NCBI RefSeq assembly: GCF_900105675.1
Contig: NZ_LT629786.1
Location: 3,596,001 to 3,660,000 of the forward strand
Source: Pseudomonas synxantha
GTDB lineage: Bacteria; Pseudomonadota; Gammaproteobacteria; Pseudomonadales; Pseudomonadaceae
Reading direction: 5' to 3'
Length of the DNA stretch: 64,000 nt
The position numbers and the translations under genes were made by a program. The notes under the pieces were generated by a model. It saw only the letters and a list, made by a program, of their open reading frames with translations. It had not been told where the DNA came from and searched no databases. Numbering within the stretch: position 1 is the first letter of the stretch; each line of letters starts with the position of its first letter. Below, piece by piece: positions 16,720-25,029 of the stretch.

Positions 16720-17931
16720 ATGCAGGTCAGCAAATCGAACAAGCTCGCCAACGTCTGCTACGACATTCGCGGCCCGGTGCTCAAGCACGCCAAGCGCCTG
16801 GAAGAGGAAGGTCATCGCATCCTCAAGCTGAACATTGGCAACCCGGCGCCGTTTGGTTTCGAAGCGCCGGACGAAATCCTCCAGGATGTGATTCGCAACC
16901 TGCCGACTGCCCAGGGCTACAGTGATTCCAAGGGCCTGTTCAGTGCGCGCAAGGCGGTGATGCAGTACTACCAGCAAAAGCAGGTTGAAGGTGTCGGTAT
17001 CGAGGACATCTACCTGGGCAATGGCGTGTCCGAGCTGATCGTGATGTCGATGCAGGCGCTGCTCAACAATGGCGACGAAGTCCTGGTGCCGGCACCGGAT
17101 TACCCACTGTGGACCGCCGCCGTGACCCTGGCTGGCGGCCACCCGGTGCACTACCTGTGTGACGAGGGTGCCGACTGGTTTCCGGACCTGGCCGACATCA
17201 AGGCCAAGATCACCCCGAACACCAAGGCCCTGGTGATCATCAACCCGAACAACCCAACCGGCGCGGTGTACTCCAGGGAAGTGCTGCTGGGCATGCTCGA
17301 ACTCGCACGCCAGCACAACCTGGTGGTGTTCTCAGACGAGATCTACGACAAGATCCTCTACGATGACGCCGTACATATATGCACCGCGTCCCTGGCCCCG
17401 GACCTGTTGTGCCTGACCTTCAATGGCCTGTCCAAGTCCTACCGCGTGGCGGGTTTCCGCTCCGGCTGGATCGCCATCTCCGGCCCCAAGCACAACGCCC
17501 AGAGCTATATCGAAGGCATAGACATGCTGGCCAACATGCGTCTGTGCGCCAACGTACCGAGCCAACACGCCATCCAGACCGCCCTCGGTGGCTACCAGAG
17601 CATCAACGACCTGATCCTGCCCCAGGGGCGCCTGCTGGAGCAGCGCAATCGCACCTGGGAGCTGCTCAACGCAATCCCGGGCGTCAGCTGCGTAAAGCCC
17701 ATGGGCGCGTTGTATGCGTTTCCGCGGATCGACCCGAAAGTGTGCCCGATCCTCAACGACGAAAAGTTCGTGCTCGACCTGCTGCTGTCGGAAAAGCTGC
17801 TGGTGGTCCAGGGCACCGCGTTCAACTGGCCGTGGCCGGATCACTTCCGCGTAGTGACGTTGCCTCGAGTGGATGACCTGGAGATGGCGATTGGTCGCAT
17901 CGGCAACTTCCTGAAGTCCTATCGCCAGTAA
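16720..17931 (+). CDS. alaA: pyridoxal-phosphate aminotransferase, AlaA type
   Basis: This is a 403-residue class I/II aminotransferase. It is almost collinear with E. coli AlaA (YfbQ), the main alanine-forming glutamate-pyruvate transaminase: VCYDIRGPVLKHAKRLEEEG, LNIGNPAPFGF, VPAPDYPLWTAAV, INPNNPTGAVYS, DEIYDKILYDD, the PLP lysine in LSKSYRVAGFRSGW and FNWPWPDHFR. ATG 16720 is chosen by family alignment and an AGGAT ribosome-binding site; the frame is open 107 codons earlier but that stretch covers the divergent msrB promoter. It is monocistronic, cytosolic and likely housekeeping. Confidence 0.93.
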   Translation: MQVSKSNKLANVCYDIRGPVLKHAKRLEEEGHRILKLNIGNPAPFGFEAPDEILQDVIRNLPTAQGYSDSKGLFSARKAVMQYYQQKQVEGVGIEDIYLGNGVSELIVMSMQALLNNGDEVLVPAPDYPLWTAAVTLAGGHPVHYLCDEGADWFPDLADIKAKITPNTKALVIINPNNPTGAVYSREVLLGMLELARQHNLVVFSDEIYDKILYDDAVHICTASLAPDLLCLTFNGLSKSYRVAGFRSGWIAISGPKHNAQSYIEGIDMLANMRLCANVPSQHAIQTALGGYQSINDLILPQGRLLEQRNRTWELLNAIPGVSCVKPMGALYAFPRIDPKVCPILNDEKFVLDLLLSEKLLVVQGTAFNWPWPDHFRVVTLPRVDDLEMAIGRIGNFLKSYRQ

Positions 17932-18016
17932 GGGAATTGACGCTGTGCGGCCCGCTTCGGGTCGTACAGCGATTATCTGCAACACTTCTTTGTCGCTTAC
18001 GTGTTGTGGTATTTCA

Positions 18017-18049
18017 CTTGCCCCCCGCCCAAGGCGTACCCCCTATAAT
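18017..18049 (+). promoter_or_regulatory. putative heat-shock / housekeeping promoter of htpX
   Basis: CTTGCC at 18017 and CCCCCTATA at 18039 are 16 bases apart, close to the sigma-32 pattern (CTTGAA, CCCCAT). The same element contains a perfect sigma-70 -10 TATAAT at 18044-18049. Transcription from here would leave a 5' leader of about 180 bases before htpX. The heat-shock reading is inferred from the sequence and from the known sigma-32 control of htpX in E. coli. Confidence 0.5.
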
Positions 18050-18234
18050 CACGGGGCGGCAAGGCAAACTAGTGTCGGCCATGGCTGACAATACAGGTCG
18101 GAAAATCCCTTCAAGCCTCTACATTCAAGCTGTAGGACACAGTTTGAAATAGTCGCTCGGTTGAATCACCCCATGCCGCACCTTATATACCCCGCAGTAC
18201 GCGACATATTAAGCATGAGGAGAACCCTACAACC

Positions 18235-19122
18235 ATGATGCGCATCCTGCTGTTCTTGGCCACTAACCTGGCGGTCGTGCTGATTGCCAGCATCACCCTG
18301 AGCCTTTTCGGCTTCAACGGGTTCATGGCGGCCAACGGGGTTGACCTGAACCTCAATCAGCTGCTGGTCTTCTGTGCGGTCTTTGGTTTCGCCGGCTCAC
18401 TGTTTTCGCTGTTCATCTCCAAATGGATGGCGAAGATGAGTACCAGCACCCAGGTCATCACCCAGCCACGCACCCGGCATGAGCAATGGTTGCTGCAGAC
18501 CGTCGAGCAGCTATCCCGCGAAGCGGGTATCAAGATGCCCGAGGTCGGGATCTTCCCGGCCTATGAAGCCAACGCCTTTGCCACTGGCTGGAACAAGAAC
18601 GACGCGCTCGTTGCCGTCAGCCAGGGCATGCTCGAACGCTTCTCGTATGACGAGGTGAAAGCCGTACTGGCCCACGAGATCGGCCACGTGGCCAACGGCG
18701 ACATGGTGACACTGGCACTGGTTCAAGGCGTGGTGAACACCTTCGTGATGTTCTTCGCGCGCATCATCGGCAACTTTGTCGACAAGGTAATTTTCAAGAA
18801 CGAAGAAGGCCGTGGCATCGCCTACTTCGTGGCGACTATCTTCGCTGAACTGGTACTGGGCTTCCTGGCCAGCGCAATCACCATGTGGTTCTCGCGCAAA
18901 CGCGAGTTCCGCGCAGACGAAGCTGGTGCCCGCCTGGCCGGCACCGGGGCGATGATCGCAGCGCTGCAACACTTGCGCTCCGAACAGGGGCTACCGGTGC
19001 ACATGCCGGACAGCCTGACCGCCTTTGGCATCAACGGTGGTATCAAGCAGGGCATGGCTCGCCTGTTCATGAGCCACCCGCCGCTGGAAGAGCGGATCGA
19101 CGCACTGCGTCGTCGGGGCTGA
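18235..19122 (+). CDS. htpX: membrane zinc metalloprotease HtpX
   Basis: HtpX is a 295-residue M48 peptidase of inner-membrane quality control, working alongside FtsH on misfolded membrane proteins. There are two N-terminal TM helices (about 4-26 and 37-58). The catalytic motif [10 protein letters not shown] follows, then two further hydrophobic segments around residues 155-220 and the third zinc-ligand region [13 protein letters not shown]. The length matches E. coli HtpX (293). The start ATGATG follows GAGGAGAA. The last bases run into a bidirectional terminator. A long leader with a sigma-32-like promoter suggests heat or envelope-stress induction. Confidence 0.96.
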   Translation: MMRILLFLATNLAVVLIASITLSLFGFNGFMAANGVDLNLNQLLVFCAVFGFAGSLFSLFISKWMAKMSTSTQVITQPRTRHEQWLLQTVEQLSREAGIKMPEVGIFPAYEANAFATGWNKNDALVAVSQGMLERFSYDEVKAVLAHEIGHVANGDMVTLALVQGVVNTFVMFFARIIGNFVDKVIFKNEEGRGIAYFVATIFAELVLGFLASAITMWFSRKREFRADEAGARLAGTGAMIAALQHLRSEQGLPVHMPDSLTAFGINGGIKQGMARLFMSHPPLEERIDALRRRG

Positions 19123-19136
19123 TAACCCGGTGATAC

Positions 19137-19165
19137 GAAAAGGGGCGATTGATCGCCCCTTTTTC
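19137..19165. terminator. bidirectional intrinsic terminator (htpX / tpm)
   Basis: AAAGGGGCGA and TCGCCCCTTT are perfect complements around a 4-base loop, with an A-run before and a T-run after. It serves htpX on the plus strand and tpm on the minus strand. Confidence 0.92.
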
Positions 19166-19176
19166 GTGGCCGCGAT

Positions 19177-19833
19177 TTACCTCTTGGTCAGCCGATAAAC
19201 GCGCTCCTCAAGACGGGTGACGCCGTCCGCCATGAATTTGCGGCTCTCACCCAGTATGTCCCGCTCTTGCAGCGTGACCACACTCCAGTGCGAGCCCAGC
19301 AGCGACCGCACTTCCTCGTCCGGGACAGAAAAAGGCGGACCAGCTCTTTGTGCTTGGTCGTAGTCGACCGCGATCAGCAGGCCCTCACAGCCACGGGTCA
19401 GCAGGGTGTTGAGATGCTCGGTGTATTGCGGCCGCATCTGCTGTGGCAAGGCAATCAGTGCCGCGCGATCATACAGCGCCTTGCAGTCGGCCACGGCCTC
19501 TGCGTCAAGGGCAAAATAATCGCCACACCACACTTCGATCAGGCCCTTGTGATAGACCTTGAACACGCCTCTTTGATCGATCTGCGGCGTGAGTGCCTGT
19601 TCGCTGAAAAACGCCTCAACCGCCTGCTCCGACACCTCCACACCCATCACACGATGCCCACGCCCCGCCAGCCACATCATGTCCAGGCTTTTGCCGCACA
19701 ATGGCACGAAGACTTTCGAGCCCCCGGCCAAGGCCAACGTTGACCAATGCTGCTGCAAGCAGGGATTAACCTCCACCTGATGAAAACCGATCTGATTGGT
19801 GGCCCAGCGCTCCTGCCAAAATTTTGCGTCCAT
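19177..19833 (-). CDS. tpm: thiopurine S-methyltransferase
   Basis: This 218-residue class I SAM-dependent methyltransferase acts on thiopurines and, in pseudomonads, on selenium and tellurium oxyanions (methylated volatile products). Family markers are FWQERWATNQIGFHQ at the N-terminus, VFVPLCGKSLDMMWLAGRGH (SAM site) and CGDYFAL. The start at ATG 19833 has a perfect AGGAGG 5 bases upstream; the upstream codons in frame are not needed. It shares the terminator at 19137-19165 with htpX and is divergent from the dioxygenase gene. Confidence 0.95.
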   Translation of the reverse strand: MDAKFWQERWATNQIGFHQVEVNPCLQQHWSTLALAGGSKVFVPLCGKSLDMMWLAGRGHRVMGVEVSEQAVEAFFSEQALTPQIDQRGVFKVYHKGLIEVWCGDYFALDAEAVADCKALYDRAALIALPQQMRPQYTEHLNTLLTRGCEGLLIAVDYDQAQRAGPPFSVPDEEVRSLLGSHWSVVTLQERDILGESRKFMADGVTRLEERVYRLTKR

Positions 19834-19936
19834 GCACCCTCCTGATAAATCGATCAAAAGACACTAAAACTTATATTAGATCTAGATAAACATTCTGATT
19901 AAAGATAGCTCGATATTAACCTCCAGGACGCTTCCT

Positions 19937-20704
19937 ATGCTCCCCAGCCTGTTCATCTCCCACGGCTCACCCATGCTGGCGCTGCAACCCGGTGCCAGCG
20001 GCCCTGCATTGCAGCGCCTGGCGGCCGAGCTGCCACGACCGCAGGCGATCGTGGTGGTATCGGCGCATTGGGAAAGCCAGGAACTGCTGGTCAGTGGCGG
20101 CGCCGCGCCCGAAACCTGGCATGACTTTGGCGGCTTTCCTCGCGAACTGTTTGCCGTGCAATACCCCGCGCCGGGTGACCCACGATTGGCGAGCGACATT
20201 GTCGAGCTGCTGCAAGCAGACGGCCTGGACGCACGCATCGATAACCAACGCCCCTTCGACCACGGCACCTGGGTGCCCCTGTCGCTGATGTATCCAGCGG
20301 CCGACATTCCGGTGGTGCAAGTCTCGTTGCCCAGCCGTATGGGCCCTGCCCTGCAAACCCGGGTCGGACGCGCTCTTTGCAGCTTGCGCGAGCAAGGGGT
20401 GCTGTTGATCGGTTCCGGCAGCATCACCCATAACCTCGGTGAGCTGGACTGGCGCGCCGGGCCGGAGACGATCACACCGTGGGCGCGAGAGTTTCGCGAT
20501 TGGGTAGTGGACAAACTTACGGCCGATGACGAAGCCGCCCTGCATGACTATCGGCGCCAGGCGCCCCATGCCGTGCGCAGCCATCCCAGCGATGAGCATT
20601 TATTGCCGCTGTATTTTGCCCGAGCGGCAGGCGGGGAGTTTGGTTTGGCGCATCAGGGGTTCACGATGGGGGCATTAGGCATGGACATCTATCGCTTCGG
20701 CTGA
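19937..20704 (+). CDS. DODA-type extradiol ring-cleavage dioxygenase
   Basis: This is a 255-residue class III extradiol dioxygenase-like enzyme (LigB fold, YgiD family). Metal and catalytic histidines are visible in LFISHGSPML, VVVSAHWES, FDHGTWVPL and SGSITHNLG. E. coli YgiD is a zinc/iron DOPA 4,5-dioxygenase; the native substrate here is unknown. A short AT-rich region separates it from the divergent tpm, and a strong terminator follows. It is monocistronic. Confidence 0.9.
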   Translation: MLPSLFISHGSPMLALQPGASGPALQRLAAELPRPQAIVVVSAHWESQELLVSGGAAPETWHDFGGFPRELFAVQYPAPGDPRLASDIVELLQADGLDARIDNQRPFDHGTWVPLSLMYPAADIPVVQVSLPSRMGPALQTRVGRALCSLREQGVLLIGSGSITHNLGELDWRAGPETITPWAREFRDWVVDKLTADDEAALHDYRRQAPHAVRSHPSDEHLLPLYFARAAGGEFGLAHQGFTMGALGMDIYRFG

Positions 20705-20730
20705 ATGAGACCGGTAATTCAAGGCAAAAA

Positions 20731-20757
20731 AAATCCCCGAACCAGTCGGGGATTTTT
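20731..20757. terminator. intrinsic terminator (dioxygenase / deaD)
   Basis: AATCCCCGA and TCGGGGATT pair around a short loop, with an A-run on the left and TTTTTT on the right. It lies between the convergent dioxygenase and deaD genes and can serve both. Confidence 0.92.
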
Positions 20758-20786
20758 TATTTGCGATCAATCAGCCAAAGGGCGGA

Positions 20787-22460
20787 TCAATCTTCGCGGT
20801 AGCGACGCAGCTTGAGCTGCTTACCGGCAACGCGAGTGTCTTTCAACTTGGTCAGCAATTTTTCCAGGCCGTCTTCCGGCAGCTCCACCAGGGAGAAGCT
20901 GTCACGCACCTGGATGCGACCAATGGCTTCACGCGCCAGGCCACCCTCATTGAGGATAGCGCCCAGCAGGTTTTTGGCAGCGATACCATCACGCGCACCC
21001 AGCGCGGTACGGCAACGTGCACGGCCTTCAGCCAATGGCACCGGAGCACGACGCTCACGATCACCACGGTCCGGACGGTCGCCGGAACGCTCTGGACGAT
21101 CACCGCGTGGCGCGCTGTTCGGCACCAGTGGGCGCTCTTTCTCGATGGCGGCCAGGGTCAGGGCTTGACCGTTGGTGGCTTTGCGCAGCAGGGCTGCAGC
21201 CAGGGCACGCGGGGTGCAACCGATATCGGCGGTCAGGCGGTCCAGCAGGTCGCCGTGGGTCGATTCAGCGTCAGCCACCAGAGGTGCCAGGCTGTTGGTC
21301 AGTTTCTTGATGCGGGCATCGAGAACGGCCTGGGCATCCGGCAGGCGGACCTCGGCAACTTTCTGACCGGTTACACGCTCGATCACTTGCAGCATGCGGC
21401 GCTCACGTGGAGTCACCAGCAACAGAGCACGACCTTCGCGACCCGCACGGCCGGTACGGCCGATACGGTGAACGTAGGACTCTGGATCGTACGGCATGTC
21501 AACGTTGAACACGTGGGTGATACGTGGAACGTCGAGGCCACGGGCAGCAACGTCGGTCGCCACAACGATGTCCAGGCGGCCATCCTTGAGAGAGTCGATC
21601 ACACGCTCACGCTGGTTCTGGGCAATGTCACCGTTCAGCGCAGCGGCCTTGTAGCCTTTGGCTTCCAGGGCACTGGCCAGGTCCAGGGTCGCTTGCTTGG
21701 TGCGCACGAACATGATCAGGGCGTCGAAGTCTTCGACTTCCAGCAGGCTCAATACAGCCGAGGTCTTCTGGTCAGCGTGAACCAACAGGTGAGCCTGTTC
21801 GATCGCGGTAACGGTCTGGGTCTTGGTCTGGATCTTCACGTGTTGCGGATCGCGCAGATGGCGCTCGGCAATGGCACGGATCGACTGCGGCAGGGTGGCC
21901 GAGAACAGTACGGTCTGACGGGTTGGAGGCAGCGCCTTGAAGATGACTTCCAGGTCATCCATGAAGCCCAGCTTCAACATTTCGTCGGCTTCGTCCAGAA
22001 CCAGGTGGTTCACGGTCGACAGCACTTTCTCGTCACGACGCAGGTGGTCGCACAGGCGACCAGGGGTGGCGACAACGATCTGTGCGCCATTGCGGATGGC
22101 TTTCAGTTGTGGGCCCATAGGCGCGCCGCCGTAAACGGCCACAACGGTAACGCCCGGCATTTGCTTGGCGTAGGTTTCGAAAGCGGTTGCTACTTGCAGC
22201 GCCAACTCACGGGTTGGCGCCAGGATCAGGGCTTGCGGCTCGCGCTTGGCAGGATCGATGCAGTGCAGGATAGGCAGGGCGAACGCGGCGGTTTTACCGG
22301 TACCGGTTTGCGCCTGGCCAATCATGTCTTGGCCGGCCATGATGATCGGGATCGATTGCTGCTGAATAGCCGAAGGTTCTTCGTAGCCAGTCGCGATGAC
22401 GGCAGCAAGAATGTTCGGGTTAAGATTAAAAGCGGCGAAGCCGCCGGTTTCCTGGGTCAT
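20787..22460 (-). CDS. deaD: DEAD-box ATP-dependent RNA helicase (DeaD/CsdA)
   Basis: This 557-residue cytosolic RNA helicase acts in ribosome assembly and mRNA decay at low temperature. All motifs are present: AQTGTGKT (I), PTRELALQ (Ia), VATPGR (Ib), DEAD (II), FSATLP (III), FVRTKQ (IV), ATDVAARGLDVP (V) and HRIGRTGRAG (VI). A CsdA-type dimerisation region and an Arg/Asp-rich linker (RGDRPERSGDRPDRGDRE) follow. The C-terminus is a DbpA-like RNA-binding domain (LGARDGIAAKNLLGAI). ATG 22460 follows AGAGGC; the frame upstream is leader. A leader of about 215 bases is probable. Confidence 0.95.
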   Translation of the reverse strand: MTQETGGFAAFNLNPNILAAVIATGYEEPSAIQQQSIPIIMAGQDMIGQAQTGTGKTAAFALPILHCIDPAKREPQALILAPTRELALQVATAFETYAKQMPGVTVVAVYGGAPMGPQLKAIRNGAQIVVATPGRLCDHLRRDEKVLSTVNHLVLDEADEMLKLGFMDDLEVIFKALPPTRQTVLFSATLPQSIRAIAERHLRDPQHVKIQTKTQTVTAIEQAHLLVHADQKTSAVLSLLEVEDFDALIMFVRTKQATLDLASALEAKGYKAAALNGDIAQNQRERVIDSLKDGRLDIVVATDVAARGLDVPRITHVFNVDMPYDPESYVHRIGRTGRAGREGRALLLVTPRERRMLQVIERVTGQKVAEVRLPDAQAVLDARIKKLTNSLAPLVADAESTHGDLLDRLTADIGCTPRALAAALLRKATNGQALTLAAIEKERPLVPNSAPRGDRPERSGDRPDRGDRERRAPVPLAEGRARCRTALGARDGIAAKNLLGAILNEGGLAREAIGRIQVRDSFSLVELPEDGLEKLLTKLKDTRVAGKQLKLRRYRED

Positions 22461-22690
22461 GGGTCTGCCTCTAAGTGCATCCGCAAAGACCCATGCTCCA
22501 AAGCTGCGCATGCCGTGTTGAGACTCAAGAGTCGCCCTGGCTGCTTTGTCGGCGGGGATTTGCGAAAACGAATGAATGAAAAAGATTCGTCAAGGAAGAG
22601 TCCGCTGTGCGGACGTGCAGCCGAAGCTGACTTCGGGGAATTGCGCTACCTAAACGCGGCCCGGTTAAAGGCCGGCGCGCACTATACCGG
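22461..22690 (-). promoter_or_regulatory. deaD promoter and long 5' leader
   Basis: A good -10 element TATAGT lies on the minus strand at 22681-22686, in the context CCGGTATAGTGCG. Transcription from it would give a 5' leader of about 215 bases before the deaD ATG, with a GC-rich self-complementary start. Long structured leaders are typical of cold-shock helicase mRNAs. The -35 element is not obvious, so this is a moderate call. Confidence 0.45.
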
Positions 22691-22870
22691 AAATACCTGA
22701 AAAAGGGAGCTTTTTTTATCGCCAGGCACCGATAAACCGCGCTGCGTCACGGTTTTTGCAGATATCGGTGCCAGGGTCTATTTTTCAAAAGCCCGGCCCT
22801 GTTGGTGATGACGCTTAAACGGTTCACCTTCCATTGGTCTGAAACCTTTCCCCGCCCGAGGGCAAACCCG

Positions 22871-23662
22871 ATGAATCAAGCCAGCAGCAGCCGTGTCAGC
22901 CGTGAACTGCAGGGCCACGTCCTGCTTTTAGGCTTGGACCGAGTCGCCAAGCGCAATGCCTTTGACCTGGACTTGCTCAATGAACTGAGCCTGGCTTATG
23001 GCGAATTTGATCGACATAACGAAGCACGGGTCGCCGTAGTATTTGCCCACGGCGACCATTTCACCGCCGGCCTGGATCTGGCCAACGTCAGCGGCGTGAT
23101 GGCAGGAGGCTGGCAACCGCCGCTGGGAGGTTGCGATCCGTGGGGCGTTTTTGCAGGCCCCAGGGTCAGTAAACCAGTGATCGTCGCCGCCCAGGGCTAC
23201 TGCCTGACCATCGGTATCGAGTTGATGCTCGCTGCGGATATCAATCTGTGCGCGAGTAATACCCGCTTTGCGCAGATGGAAGTGCAACGTGGGATTTTTC
23301 CGTTTGGCGGCGCGACATTGCGCTTTCATCAGATCGCCGGCTGGGGCAATGCAATGCGCTGGCTGCTCACTGGCGACGAGTTCGACGCCCATGAAGCCTT
23401 GCGCCTGGGTTTGGTGCAGGAAGTGATGGCCAGCGAGGACCTGCTGCCCCGCGCCATCGAGCTGGCCAACCGAATCGCCCGCCAGGCGCCGCTCGGCGTG
23501 CAAGCGACATTGATGTCGGCCCGCCAGGCACGCATGGAGGGCGAAGCCGCCGCCGCCGCCGCGTTGCCGCCGATGGTGGATAAACTGCTTAACAGCGAAG
23601 ACGCCCGGGAAGGTGTGCGGGCAATGGTGGAGAAGCGGCCGGGGGTGTTCAAGGGCATTTGA
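22871..23662 (+). CDS. crotonase / enoyl-CoA hydratase family protein
   Basis: This 263-residue crotonase-fold protein carries oxyanion-hole segments AHGDHFTAGLDL and AQGYCLTIGIELMLAADI, followed by FAQMEVQRGIFPFGGA. Such enzymes hydrate or isomerise enoyl-CoA esters; the glycine-glutamate positions here do not allow the exact reaction to be named. ATG 22871 has GAGGG 8 bases upstream; 23 additional in-frame codons upstream are unlikely to be translated. It is divergent from deaD and followed by a REPIN and a large palindromic repeat, not by other beta-oxidation genes. Confidence 0.88.
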   Translation: MNQASSSRVSRELQGHVLLLGLDRVAKRNAFDLDLLNELSLAYGEFDRHNEARVAVVFAHGDHFTAGLDLANVSGVMAGGWQPPLGGCDPWGVFAGPRVSKPVIVAAQGYCLTIGIELMLAADINLCASNTRFAQMEVQRGIFPFGGATLRFHQIAGWGNAMRWLLTGDEFDAHEALRLGLVQEVMASEDLLPRAIELANRIARQAPLGVQATLMSARQARMEGEAAAAAALPPMVDKLLNSEDAREGVRAMVEKRPGVFKGI

Positions 23663-23676
23663 GTTGGCAATACCAA

Positions 23677-23766
23677 CGCCATCGGGGGCAAGTCGAATCG
23701 CCGCACCGCCCCTCCCACACTTGGAATGCGGTCGAATGTGGGAGGGGGCTTGCTCCCGATGGCGGC
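23677..23766. repeat. REPIN, GTGGGAGGGG family
   Basis: Two inverted REP arms, CGCCATCGGGGGCAAG... and ...GCTCCCGATGGCG, enclose CCCCTCCCAC / GTGGGAGGGG. The left arm carries an extra 15-base insert. A 35-base part of it recurs in reverse at 31214-31248 with one mismatch. It lies right after the crotonase gene. Confidence 0.8.
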
Positions 23767-23835
23767 CTGACAGCCAACCAGGATGCTGGATCAGACCGAG
23801 TACATATCCGTTGCTGCGGTAACGGCCACTTAGGG

Positions 23836-24060
23836 TTACGCCCTTACGGCGTGTCACTTTTGTAAAGGCACAAAAGTAACCAAAAGGCCTTCGCCCCAAC
23901 ACTCGGCACCTCGCTTAGGCTCGGTGTGCCCGAACGCAGGCTTGAATCCGTGGGCCGCCGCCACGCGCCATCCATGGCGCGGGGCGGCTAACCCGGCGTC
24001 CTGCCGGGTTACCCACGGATTCAAGCCTGCGTTCGGCCAGCGTGTTTGACGGGGCGCCTG
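23836..24060. repeat. large cloverleaf-like palindromic intergenic repeat
   Basis: A perfect 25-bp outer stem (23930-23954 with 24012-24036) encloses two further hairpins. One is GC-rich, centred on ATCCAT (about 23957-23988); the other is AACCCGGC-GTCCT-GCCGGGTT (about 23990-24010). The adjoining stretch 23836-23885 (cgcccttacggcgtgtcac, then ttttgtaaaggcacaaaagt) resembles an element I recall between genes in many fluorescent pseudomonads. Open frames across it are not coding. There are no genes in 23663-24150. Confidence 0.7.
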
Positions 24061-24150
24061 AGATCAAGATCAAAAACCAGAGCAACAGCAACAGCGCAAG
24101 AGCAAGCAGTTGTGTAGATACCCATGCCCCGATGGCGCCAGAGCAGACAA

Positions 24151-24906
24151 CTAGGTTGCCGGCCGAATAACCTTGATCAATGGCTGCAACGAGTAACCCA
24201 ACCGCGGCGCCAAGGCTTCGGCACGAGCCGAAAGCGCCTCCAGGTTCAACTCCTGATCCAACTCCGAAGGCACCAACAGAATCACATTGCCCTCCTTCAC
24301 GGGCAGCTCCCAATAGTGCCGGTGATACAACCCACGCAGCAACGCCGCGCCCAACGGCTTGCCATCATCGGTGGCCCACTGGTTGATCACCAACCAGCCG
24401 CCGGGGTTGAGTTTCTTCTGGCAGTTTTCCAGGAAGGTCCAGGCCAAGTGGCCCACACCCGGACCGACATCGGTATACAGGTCGACGAAAATCAGGTCGG
24501 CCGGCTCGGCGGTGTCGAGCAACTGCAGCGCGTCACCGATGCGAATGTACAGGCGCGGGTCGTCGTCCAGCCCCAGATATTCAATCGCCAGGCGCGGTAC
24601 GTCAGGACGCAGCTCAATGGCCTCGACATCTTCCAATGCCAGGAACTTGAGGCACGCCTGGGTCAGCGTGCCGGCCCCCAGGCCAAGGAACAACGCGCTC
24701 TCAGGTTGCTCATGGCCCAACGCACCGATCAACATGGCGCGGGTGTAGTCGTACTCCAGCCAGCTCGGGTCGGCAGTGAACACGCAGCTTTGCTCGATGG
24801 CGTCGCCAAATTCGAGAAACCGGTAATCGGCCACTTCAAGCACACGGATCATGCCGAAATCATCATGGACTTCGGCCAGCACGCGCTCGACACGCTCCTC
24901 GGTCAT
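24151..24906 (-). CDS. spermidine synthase-like (SpeE-fold) protein
   Basis: This 251-residue Rossmann methyltransferase-fold protein of the polyamine synthase superfamily has the nucleotide-binding loop LFLGLGAGTLTQACLKFL, the acidic strand VEAIELRPDV and the active-site-like DLIFVDLYTD. The N-terminal beta domain of true SpeE is reduced (FGMIRVLEVADYRFLEFG). Members of this group are often annotated 'spermidine synthase', but aminopropyl transfer is unproven. ATG 24906 has AGGAG 5 bases upstream. It is divergent from the class II DAHP synthase. Confidence 0.82.
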   Translation of the reverse strand: MTEERVERVLAEVHDDFGMIRVLEVADYRFLEFGDAIEQSCVFTADPSWLEYDYTRAMLIGALGHEQPESALFLGLGAGTLTQACLKFLALEDVEAIELRPDVPRLAIEYLGLDDDPRLYIRIGDALQLLDTAEPADLIFVDLYTDVGPGVGHLAWTFLENCQKKLNPGGWLVINQWATDDGKPLGAALLRGLYHRHYWELPVKEGNVILLVPSELDQELNLEALSARAEALAPRLGYSLQPLIKVIRPAT

Positions 24907-25029
24907 CACTACTCCTAAAGGGTTTACCGCACGGCAAAGGCGCGATTGTCGGCCAGCGGCCGCAGCAGGTCACGCACTAATTGCTGCTAACATTGGCGCC
25001 CGAACATCCACCCACCACACGAGTTCACG

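Noticed and set aside
21165..22700. 511-residue plus-strand open frame opposite deaD
   Set aside because: It is the complement of a gene with all DEAD-box motifs, and the translation is low-information.
22928..23902. 324-residue minus-strand frame running from the palindromic repeat into the crotonase gene
   Set aside because: Its N-terminus lies in repeat sequence (LGRRPFGYFCAFTKVT) that is commonly mispredicted in fluorescent pseudomonads, and the rest is antisense to the crotonase gene.
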